Of a stretch of 64,000 bases of DNA, positions 1-7,318 are shown one piece after another. Source of the DNA: an uncultured Armatimonadota bacterium. Lineage in GTDB: Bacteria; Armatimonadota; Fimbriimonadia; Fimbriimonadales; Fimbriimonadaceae. The stretch lies in contig CAILEM010000164.1 of NCBI GenBank assembly GCA_903833215.1, positions 44,915-108,914 on the forward strand. Reading direction: 5' to 3'. The stretch's first letter is position 1, and every line of letters begins with the position of its first letter. The position numbers were made by a program, and so were the translations under genes. The notes under the pieces are model-generated. The model was not told the DNA's origin. It made no database searches and was given only the letters and a program-made list of their open reading frames with translations.

Positions 1-465
1 TTGGGTCTCGATAAGTTTGTCCAAGCTGGTCAGGAGCTTCCCGTATTTGAAACCCGCCTTGGCAAGATCGGCATTCTGATCTGTTTCGACCTGCGCCCAC
101 CTGAGGCAACTCGCGTGCTGGCTCTTAACGGTGCCGAGTTGCTCGTCCTACCCACCAACTGGCCGGTCGGAGCAGAGATTTCTGCAGAATTCATCTCTGT
201 GGCGCGAGCAGCCGAGAATCGTATCTTTGTGGCTACCTGCAATCGGGTTGGCGAAGAAAATGGCTTCAGCTTTATTGGCCAAAGTAAGATCATCGACGTC
301 AGCGGCAAGGTCCTTGCCGCGGCGGGTAGCGTTGCGGAAACGATCATCGCCGACATCCACATGCTTGTTGCACGTCAAAAACGCACGGTTGCCATCCCAG
401 GGAAATACGAGACAGAGGTGTTTGCCTCACGCAACACGTCGCTCTATGGTCCCATTCTCGATTAA
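1..465 (+). CDS. Carbon-nitrogen hydrolase (nitrilase superfamily), 5'-truncated
   Basis: The visible 154 residues are the C-terminal half of a nitrilase-superfamily amidohydrolase, an enzyme class that hydrolyses C-N bonds in amides, nitriles or carbamoyl compounds through a Glu-Lys-Cys triad. The nucleophile motif GILICFDLRPPE is present, with Cys at visible residue 28, followed by the family-typical LLVLPTNWP and RAAENRIFVATCNRVG stretches. The catalytic Glu and Lys would lie upstream, and the family is usually 260-280 residues long. The TTG at base 1 is therefore very unlikely to be the true start, and the gene enters from outside the window. The substrate cannot be assigned. The family call is firm. 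Confidence 0.9.
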   Translation: MGLDKFVQAGQELPVFETRLGKIGILICFDLRPPEATRVLALNGAELLVLPTNWPVGAEISAEFISVARAAENRIFVATCNRVGEENGFSFIGQSKIIDVSGKVLAAAGSVAETIIADIHMLVARQKRTVAIPGKYETEVFASRNTSLYGPILD

Positions 466-552
466 TGTTCTTTTGGCGACAACCCGAACACTCGTCGCTG
501 CAAGCTCGTCTACCTAGCAGATCTATCCGCTCGTTCGTCACGGAATAACACA

Positions 553-1692
553 ATGCTCCACCGCTATATGAAATCGTCCCCTCGATCCACCGCAATTGCG
601 GCAGCATCGTTTTTTGCTTTCGCTGCTCTCGTCATCGGCTGCGGCGGAGGTGGCGGTGGAGGAGGAACCTCGACAGGCACCTCTACCGGTACCGTCACAG
701 GAACGGCTACTGGCACCGTGACGGGGACAGCCACCGGCGGAGTTTTCACATCGAACGTGATCGTCTACAGCGACACGACCGACGCATACACGTCGATCAA
801 CTACAAGCAAGTGAATCCTGACGGCAGCAGTAAGAAGTTGCTGTACAACATGCCTACTAAGAACTACCAGGGACTTGGTCTGAACCCAGCGGTTCAAGGT
901 CAAACAGTCTTTGGGTACGCACCGGCTGGTGGTGCCAGCCCTGTATTTGGAATATACAAGAACATCGGCGTTTATGGTGGGAGTGCCACACAACTCGTCG
1001 CACCGGTTTACAGCGTGATCACTTCCATCCAGATTTCGATTGACGGTGCTTGGATTTACTACATCGCCGCCATCGGAGCCGGCAATACCCAACTCTACAA
1101 AATACCGATCACCGGTGGAGTCCCCATCGTGCTCGACTCGGGTGAAATTAATAGTGCATTCGTGGACACCGTGGACGGCACCAGGATCACCTACGACAAG
1201 TACTACACGTTCCTCGACGGCAATAATGTCGACTCGATCTTCGTAAGACCGACGACTACCTCCGGAACGCCAGTGCAGTTGACCACCGACTCAAAAGCCA
1301 ACTATTCAAACCCGCAATTCAGCAAAGACGGTACCAAGATCGTTTTCGTGTCAGACAAGGACGACGCCAATGGTGAGGTTTATTTGATGAGCGCCACCGA
1401 TGGTAGTGGCATCACGAAACTAACCAACAACCCAACGATCAACAAGATGGGCAACGGAGTCACCATGAGTGCAGACGGCACCAAAGCATCCTATATCGGC
1501 ATGGACACAGTTGGCACCGCATTTGGCGTCTACACGTCCGGTGCCGTCGGCACCTCCAACCCGTCAACCCTTATCGTTTCCGATCTCACGATTCTTCCTG
1601 GTATCTACTGGACATCGTCCAACGGCCGAGCCGTGGCCGGTGCCGCTAGGCTGATGAGTCGCCCGCAGCGACGACGACATATTCAGCCGTGA
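553..1692 (+). CDS. Secreted lipoprotein with TolB/PD40-like beta-propeller repeats
   Basis: This is a 379-residue exported protein. The N-terminus has a hydrophobic segment ending in the lipobox LVIGC (Cys30 from the first ATG, Cys25 from the alternative ATG at 568). A run of eight Gly and a Thr/Gly-rich spacer (TGTSTGTVTGTATG) tether it to the membrane. Residues 90-350 contain WD40-like PD40 blades such as NPQFSKDGTKIVFVSDKD and SADGTKASYIG, as in TolB and related periplasmic propellers. The last 20 residues are Arg-rich and unlike a propeller end. From about 1648 another frame continues as ADESPAATTTYSAVI to a stop at 1695-1697, so the 3' end may carry a frameshift. Function unknown; probably a surface or periplasmic binding protein. 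Confidence 0.75.
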   Translation: MLHRYMKSSPRSTAIAAASFFAFAALVIGCGGGGGGGGTSTGTSTGTVTGTATGTVTGTATGGVFTSNVIVYSDTTDAYTSINYKQVNPDGSSKKLLYNMPTKNYQGLGLNPAVQGQTVFGYAPAGGASPVFGIYKNIGVYGGSATQLVAPVYSVITSIQISIDGAWIYYIAAIGAGNTQLYKIPITGGVPIVLDSGEINSAFVDTVDGTRITYDKYYTFLDGNNVDSIFVRPTTTSGTPVQLTTDSKANYSNPQFSKDGTKIVFVSDKDDANGEVYLMSATDGSGITKLTNNPTINKMGNGVTMSADGTKASYIGMDTVGTAFGVYTSGAVGTSNPSTLIVSDLTILPGIYWTSSNGRAVAGAARLMSRPQRRRHIQP

Positions 1693-1769
1693 TCTAGGAG
1701 ACGGATCGGGCAGTACAAGTACGAGAGATGTCGATAAACCAACGAGTTGATCGTTGACGATTAACACCG

Positions 1770-1834
1770 TATTTGGCAGCCGAAAACTCTCGACTAAACG
1801 GGAGCAAATCGCCACCGATGGCCTCTCCAGCGTC
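1770..1834 (-). repeat. Dispersed repeat family B, copy 1
   Basis: The block 1799-1834 matches 63823-63858 in 34 of 36 positions as read by eye (shared core TCGCCACCGATGGCCTCTCC). Its other half, 1770-1800, resembles 16300-16336 in the opposite orientation (shared TTTTCGGCTGCC). All copies are intergenic. No ORF or transposase is linked. Confidence 0.75.
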
Positions 1835-1940
1835 TGAGCAGGGGAGGCTCTGTTGGGGGAAATCCGGTCCAGTAGAACGCGTCGAGACGAAGTCGAGACT
1901 CCATATTTTCGGTAACGATGGAAGTTTCCAGAGATGAGGA

Positions 1941-1959
1941 GTCCCGGCTTCACCGGGAC
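1941..1959. repeat. GTCCCGG/CCGGGAC hairpin
   Basis: A perfect 7-bp stem (GTCCCGG...CCGGGAC) with a 5-nt loop inside the repeat-rich gap. There is no T-run on either side, so it is more likely part of a repeat element than an intrinsic terminator. Confidence 0.5.
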
Positions 1960-2120
1960 ACAGCTTGGACGGAGGCCATCCTCACTCCTCCATCTATTTT
2001 CATGATATGGAAAGAGAGGGAGATATCGTACTGATCACGTGAAAGCGAATGGCCACTTCGCTGGACGTTGACCATGCCCCGTAAATGACAGGATCCACGA
2101 CGTCCGAACCTACAATCCAC

Positions 2121-3215
2121 TTAGATCAATTCGTATCGCGTGTTGCGGCGCTTCGCGTTGTATCCAGCGTCACGAATGATTCGCTCGAACTCTTCGGCAC
2201 TTAGGATGAATTTGTTGCCAGCGGCGGAGACCACGTTCTCTTCGATCATCACAGAGCCGAAGTCATTAGCACCAAACCCGAGGGCGGTTTGGGCGATCTT
2301 GGGGCCCTGGGTGAGGATCGAGACTTGGAGGTTGTCGAAGTTATCCAAGAACAAGCGTGAGACAGCAACCGTCTTCAGATAGTCCAAACCACTAGCCTTG
2401 TGAGGAATCGGTAGGTTCGTATCTTCCGGCTGAAAATTCCAGGTGATGAACGCCCGGAACGGCGCACACTCGTCTTGGAGGTCACGAATTCGGCCCAGGT
2501 GTTCGACGCGATCTTCGATAGTTTCCACATGTCCGAACATCATCGAGGCGGTGCTACGAATTCCAAGCGCAGAAGCGGTTCGCATGCACTCCAGCCACTC
2601 TTCGGTGGTGTCTTTGTACGGAGCGATGATCTTGCGAACGCGATCCACCAAGATTTCTCCACCCGCGCCGGGAATCGAGTGAAGACCCGATGCATGAAGT
2701 CGCTGCAATGTGTCGTGCAACGTCAGCTTTGAGATGTGGGCGATGTAAATGATCTCAGCTGGCGACAATGCGTGGAGGATAACGTTTGGATACGCCTCTT
2801 TGATCTTGCTGAAGATATTCTCGTAGTAGTCGACCTTGAGCTTCGGGTTCAGACCACCCTGAAACAGGATCTCGACTCCACCCTTCTCGACAGTGTCCCG
2901 GACCTTTTCCAGAATCGCCTCATCGGAGTGCACATACCCTTCGTCATGCCCAGGCGTGCGATAGAACGCACAGAACTTACAGCGGACCCAACACACATTG
3001 GTGTAGTTAAGGATCCGACCAATGATGTATGTAACGGTGTCGCCAGGCACCTTTCGTTGGCGCTGAAAATTCGCCAGCGCGGCAAGATCCAATGGGTTCG
3101 GATGGCTGAACAGAAACAATGCATCGTCTGCCGTCAGCCGCTCTCCGGCGTAAACCTTATCCGCGACGGTATCTATCGAAATCCCGCTCAAACGATCCGG
3201 TGAAATCGTGGCCAT
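2121..3215 (-). CDS. mqnC: Cyclic dehypoxanthinyl futalosine synthase MqnC
   Basis: A 364-residue radical SAM enzyme of the CofH/MqnC group. It would convert dehypoxanthine futalosine to its cyclic form in the futalosine route to menaquinone. The [4Fe-4S] site is NVCWVRCKFCAFYRTPGHDE (CxxxCxxC, about residues 74-81). The context NYTNVCWVRCKFC and the C-terminal stretch DFGSVMIEENVVSAAG are typical of MqnC rather than the F420 enzyme CofH. Length matches the family. The other mqn genes are not in the window. A TAGACT hexamer lies 9 nt upstream of the ATG. Confidence 0.93.
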   Translation of the reverse strand: MATISPDRLSGISIDTVADKVYAGERLTADDALFLFSHPNPLDLAALANFQRQRKVPGDTVTYIIGRILNYTNVCWVRCKFCAFYRTPGHDEGYVHSDEAILEKVRDTVEKGGVEILFQGGLNPKLKVDYYENIFSKIKEAYPNVILHALSPAEIIYIAHISKLTLHDTLQRLHASGLHSIPGAGGEILVDRVRKIIAPYKDTTEEWLECMRTASALGIRSTASMMFGHVETIEDRVEHLGRIRDLQDECAPFRAFITWNFQPEDTNLPIPHKASGLDYLKTVAVSRLFLDNFDNLQVSILTQGPKIAQTALGFGANDFGSVMIEENVVSAAGNKFILSAEEFERIIRDAGYNAKRRNTRYELI

Positions 3216-3250
3216 GTGAGCTACAGTCTACTTACTCCCGCGGCCAGATT

Positions 3251-4534
3251 TCAACTTTTCTTGAAAGTTGTCTTAGCCGCCGTTTCCCCCGCCACGTAGC
3301 CAGTTGCAAAGGCCGCCTGAAGGTTATAGCCCCCTACGTCCCCAGCAATATCGAGCACCTCGCCGCAGAAATAGAGTCCAGCCACAATGTCAGACTGCAG
3401 AGTTTGAGGGTCCACTTCGTCAAGACTAACACCGCCGGCGACAACCTCGCCCTTCTCAAGCGGAACCGTTCGCACTGGACCTAGACTCCAGCCTTTCAAG
3501 ACGGTGACCAAGCGATTTCGCGACTTCTTGTCGAGTCGACCCGCCACCAAATCTTTAGGCAGCGTGGCGGCATCCAAAATCCCATCCACAAGGCGACTCG
3601 GAACAATCTCGTCGACAAACGTCGCGATGAGCCGCTTGGGATACTGGGAGACGTACGTCAAAGTTTCCGCTGTCAGGACCTCGAATGTCTTGTCGGGAAC
3701 AAGATCAATCTCAAGAGTCACCTCGCCGTCGCGCATCCGCTCCGCAACTTCCCTACTGATTCCAAGCACGGTCGGGCCCGAAACTCCCTGATGAGTAAAC
3801 AGGAGGTCGTCTCGCCAACGCGCGAATTCCTTTCCACCGAATCGCGCCTTCAGAACACAATCTCGCAATGCGATGCCTGAGCGGTTGGTAGCTGTTTCGT
3901 CGTCAAGAGTCAGATAGACAGGGGCAAGGGCAGCCGTCACCTTGACAATGGAATGACCAAGCGTACGAGCCCACTGCCAACCATCACCTGTGGTTCCACT
4001 ATTTGGATAGGAGCTTCCGCCAGCACATACGATCACGGAATCAGCCGGTAGCGATTGTTCCTCAGCACCGGGTTTCTGATATCGAACGGCCGACACCCGG
4101 CCATCTTTGACGTCAATCCCCTTCACAAAGTGTTCATAGCGAATGTCGACTTCCGCCTCCTCAAGGTAAGTCTTGAGGATTGCGACGACATCTTTCGCCG
4201 TTTGATCGACCGGGAAGATCCTTCCATCGGGACGCGTATAAACCTCGAGCCCTTTATCTGTGAGCATCTCGATAACTTGGTCATTCCTAAAGCGGTAACA
4301 AGCGGGTCGAATAAACCTGGCTTCGTTGGGACGAAAACCCTTGAGCACGTCTTCAACCGACCCGGCGTGAGTGATATTGCACTTCCCGCCACCCGAGATG
4401 AGAATCTTGGTCCCAATGCGAACGGTCTTTTCAAGGAGAATGACCCGCGCCCCCATGCTTGCGGCACGCCACGCCGCAATGATGCCGGCTGCTCCGGCAC
4501 CGACCACAACAATATTGGGGCCCTTAGAACCCAT
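3251..4534 (-). CDS. FAD-dependent oxidoreductase, HI0933/YhiN family
   Basis: A 427-residue flavoprotein. The N-terminus carries the dinucleotide-binding motif VVVGAGAAGIIAAWRAA, followed by the YhiN-type signature ILISGGGKCNITHAG. The C-terminus has the second FAD contact region GLYFCGEVLDIAGDVGGYN, which is highly characteristic of the HI0933 family. The physiological substrate of this family is not well defined, although relatives are annotated as aminoacetone oxidase-like or BaiN-like. The start overlaps the end of the upstream esterase gene by 11 bp, so the two are probably co-transcribed. Confidence 0.92.
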   Translation of the reverse strand: MGSKGPNIVVVGAGAAGIIAAWRAASMGARVILLEKTVRIGTKILISGGGKCNITHAGSVEDVLKGFRPNEARFIRPACYRFRNDQVIEMLTDKGLEVYTRPDGRIFPVDQTAKDVVAILKTYLEEAEVDIRYEHFVKGIDVKDGRVSAVRYQKPGAEEQSLPADSVIVCAGGSSYPNSGTTGDGWQWARTLGHSIVKVTAALAPVYLTLDDETATNRSGIALRDCVLKARFGGKEFARWRDDLLFTHQGVSGPTVLGISREVAERMRDGEVTLEIDLVPDKTFEVLTAETLTYVSQYPKRLIATFVDEIVPSRLVDGILDAATLPKDLVAGRLDKKSRNRLVTVLKGWSLGPVRTVPLEKGEVVAGGVSLDEVDPQTLQSDIVAGLYFCGEVLDIAGDVGGYNLQAAFATGYVAGETAAKTTFKKS

Positions 4535-5345
4535 GAGTTTTCAACCAGGCGGCAAGTAGCGCGCGAAAATCTTGAGCACTACCTGGTGCTCCCAGGCCGA
4601 ACCCGTGGTAGCCACTTTGGATTGCATGCAGCTCAAATGGCACTCGATGCGCGGAGAGGGCCATACCGAACATCAGAGCGTTCTCAATCGGCACCACTGC
4701 GTCGTCGACCCCGTGAATCAAGAAGCATGGTGGCGTTTGGAGCGAGACGTTTTTTTCGCTCGACAGCGCATCGATTAATTGCTGGGAAGCATTTTTCCCG
4801 AGCAAGTTTTCGCGGGAACCACCATGCCCAAACGGCCCCATGGAAATGACGGGATAGACAAGAATGCCGACGTCGGGCCGGGAACTCACTCTCTCGATTG
4901 GATCAGAACTCGCGGAATGCCCCTCATCGAAATAGGTCACCGCTGTCGAAGCAAGGTGCCCCCCAGCAGAAAATCCCATAACGCCGATCTTCTTAGGATC
5001 AACACCAAAGGTTGCAGCATGGGCTCGAACATAGCGGATCGCACGATTGACATCACCAATCATCACCGGGTGGTGATACCGTGGTCCAAGGCGATACTTT
5101 AGGATAACAGCCTTGATTCCAAGCGACTCCAGCCACTCCGCGATCGGCTTCCCCTCATGATCGGCCAATCCTCCATACCCTCCACCCGGACACACAACGA
5201 CACACGGCCTCGCTTCGCCGCTCTTGGCCACGCTGATTTCCGTTATGCTGGGAATATCTTCGGGGGTAGAACCCAGCGCCCCAGGTGCTTCGCCTTCCCA
5301 AAGGCGGTGTACGGTTAGGTCTTCGATACTTGCAGAATTACTCAT
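4524..5345 (-). CDS. Alpha/beta hydrolase (acetyl-esterase-like)
   Basis: A 273-residue alpha/beta hydrolase resembling BD-FAE/xylan-esterase-type enzymes. Visible features are the oxyanion-hole motif CPGGGYGGL, the nucleophile elbow GFSAGGHLAS, the acid region HGVDDAVVP and the catalytic His in GYHGFGLG. No signal peptide is seen, so it is probably cytoplasmic. The start used is the ATG at 5345, which overlaps the stop of the upstream gene as ATGA. An in-frame ATG 21 bp earlier would extend into that gene and is less likely. The coupling to a sialate O-acetylesterase-like gene suggests deacetylation of acetylated sugars. Confidence 0.88.
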   Translation of the reverse strand: MSNSASIEDLTVHRLWEGEAPGALGSTPEDIPSITEISVAKSGEARPCVVVCPGGGYGGLADHEGKPIAEWLESLGIKAVILKYRLGPRYHHPVMIGDVNRAIRYVRAHAATFGVDPKKIGVMGFSAGGHLASTAVTYFDEGHSASSDPIERVSSRPDVGILVYPVISMGPFGHGGSRENLLGKNASQQLIDALSSEKNVSLQTPPCFLIHGVDDAVVPIENALMFGMALSAHRVPFELHAIQSGYHGFGLGAPGSAQDFRALLAAWLKTHGF

Positions 5346-7318
5346 TGGCTTTTGGTATGCGGCCACCGATCGGTTCGAAACGGAACAGTTGGTAGCCCAT
5401 CGACTCCACAGAGGTTGCAGTCGGGGTTATCCGCCCAACCATACCGAACCGCGACAGGGTTCGGAACCTTTTCACTTGAAAGAACCACCGAAGCCCCTTG
5501 AATCTTGGCGTCCGCCCAATAAAATTTATGGTCCTCTCCAGCGATGGCGAATCCGGTAGGTGCCTTGCTGTCTGAAGTCTTGAGACCATCCTCGGCATGC
5601 TTAAACAAGATCTTGATCGAGCCGGGTCCGACAACAACCCTGTTGAACTCTGGTCCTACGTAGTTCCCTTTAATCCCGTAATCTTTGGCCAACGCGATCA
5701 AAGATAAACGTCTTCCGACTTCACGCTTATTGGTTGGGTGTATTGTCGCCGCATCGCCGATATCAATCGTCGTTGCCATCCCTGTGTGGGATAGCGCCAA
5801 AGACCATGATTGCGCCTCACGAAGGTCCGCCCAATCGCTTTCGCCAGGTGTCTCCTGCCTTGCGTGAAAATTCGCCAGTTGCACGAAGTAGAACGGCAAT
5901 TCTGGCTGCCCCAACTTCTGACGCCAATCTCGAATCAAAGCAGGAAACAACAACTTGTAGCGGTCCGCCTGGCCAACGTTCGATTCACCTTGATACCAAA
6001 GGATTCCCTTAACTCGGTACGGAATGAGGGGGGCAATCATGCCGTTAAAGAGTCCACCGGGAGCACTCGGGCTGCCAGGACCCAAAGGCATATGCGGGGC
6101 AGGATCGGTGGCCTCCACTTTGCGCTCAATCTTTTCCATCCAGGTACCCGATAAAGAAACCGGCTCGGCAGGTTCACCTTCCATCGGAAAGATACGCATC
6201 TGTTCAGGGAAGCCAGTAAAACCGCAATCACCTTGGCCGGAGAAGATTCGAATCGCGATCGTATTCACTCCGTGTCTGGGAATTCCGGGAGAAATCCGAT
6301 ACGACCGGTTCGCCAACCCTGAATCCGACGAAGCATCCTTTGTGGAGCCGACCTTGTTGCCGTTGACATAAGTGTCGTCGTAATCGCGAATGGGTCCTAG
6401 CTCAATTCGTAAAGCTTTGCCTTCCCAAGCTTCAGGTAGTTCAAAGGTGCGACGGAACCAGACCGCCCCTTCAAATCGCTTACCGTCTGCTTGAGGTTCA
6501 ATCGTATCCATCATTGCAGGAAGGGTTTCTGGCTTCCAGTCGGTTTCGTAGACTTTAGGCTGTGCCCATCCTTGCAGGTATCCCTCGTTGCCCTTGTCAG
6601 ACCTCGAGGCAATCCAAGTTTTCAACTCAGCGTGGTAAGCCTCATTCTTCGCCGGAAAATCCTTGATGTTGCTGAGATAGGTGTCCAGGGTTGACTTCAG
6701 GGCTTCGCTGGCGGTCAAGGCATCTCTGCTGATCCAAGCTTCCGCTTTGGTTCCACCCCAAGATGCGTTGATGAGCCCAATCGGAACGCCTAACTTATTG
6801 TGCACTTCTCGGCCAAAGGCCAGTGCGACTGCTGAAAATGCTCCGATCGTCGTTTTCGACGACGGAATCCAGGCGCCCTTCACCTGACTGGCGGGTGCCT
6901 CTCGCGAGGACTTCGAGACGGTAAACATCCGAATCGCAGGATCGGCCTCGTCAATGGCTTGGGCATAATCTCCGGCGGCAGATTCTGGGCGTTCCATGTT
7001 GGACTGGCCCGAGCACAGCCATACTTCCCCGACCATTACGTTCTTGATGCTAACCGTGGCGTCCGCCGAACGAATGGTCTCGACGAAAGGTCCACCCGCC
7101 TTCATGGCGGGCATGGTCGCGAGCCACTTTCCGTCGTCACCGACCTTAGCAGTTGCCGAGAATTCGCCAACCGTGACCGTAATCGTTTGGCCCGGCATGG
7201 CCGTTCCAAAGATCGGGACCGGTACCTCACGTTGAAGCACCATGTTGTCCGAGAACAATGAGGAGACTTTAAGCGGTTGCTGTTGAAAAGTTACGAGTGT
7301 GAGTAGGCAAACGATCAT
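5342..7318 (-). CDS. Sialate O-acetylesterase-like (SASA) exported esterase
   Basis: A 658-residue protein of the SASA/SGNH family, which removes acetyl groups from sialic acids or plant-type polysaccharides. A short hydrophobic N-terminus (MIVCLLTLVTFQQQ) suggests export. Visible hallmarks are LFSDNMVLQRE, the nucleophile block CSGQSNM near residue 103, WGGTKAEAW, a jelly-roll-like insert around residues 270-370, and GILWYQGESN near residue 435. Its start overlaps the stop of the upstream glycoside hydrolase gene as ATGA, and its own stop overlaps the next start in the same way. This gives a translationally coupled three-gene operon. Confidence 0.9.
   Translation of the reverse strand: MIVCLLTLVTFQQQPLKVSSLFSDNMVLQREVPVPIFGTAMPGQTITVTVGEFSATAKVGDDGKWLATMPAMKAGGPFVETIRSADATVSIKNVMVGEVWLCSGQSNMERPESAAGDYAQAIDEADPAIRMFTVSKSSREAPASQVKGAWIPSSKTTIGAFSAVALAFGREVHNKLGVPIGLINASWGGTKAEAWISRDALTASEALKSTLDTYLSNIKDFPAKNEAYHAELKTWIASRSDKGNEGYLQGWAQPKVYETDWKPETLPAMMDTIEPQADGKRFEGAVWFRRTFELPEAWEGKALRIELGPIRDYDDTYVNGNKVGSTKDASSDSGLANRSYRISPGIPRHGVNTIAIRIFSGQGDCGFTGFPEQMRIFPMEGEPAEPVSLSGTWMEKIERKVEATDPAPHMPLGPGSPSAPGGLFNGMIAPLIPYRVKGILWYQGESNVGQADRYKLLFPALIRDWRQKLGQPELPFYFVQLANFHARQETPGESDWADLREAQSWSLALSHTGMATTIDIGDAATIHPTNKREVGRRLSLIALAKDYGIKGNYVGPEFNRVVVGPGSIKILFKHAEDGLKTSDSKAPTGFAIAGEDHKFYWADAKIQGASVVLSSEKVPNPVAVRYGWADNPDCNLCGVDGLPTVPFRTDRWPHTKSQ

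Larger units (their letters stand above)
1693..2120. other. 428-bp intergenic region made largely of repeat elements
   Basis: No plausible gene was seen. The region holds a dispersed repeat (1770-1834), a GC-rich hairpin (1941-1959), and a direct repeat of GTCGAGAC near 1888-1906. It separates the plus-strand lipoprotein gene from the 3' end of the minus-strand mqnC, so it is a convergent gap where repeats can accumulate without disturbing promoters. Confidence 0.6.
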
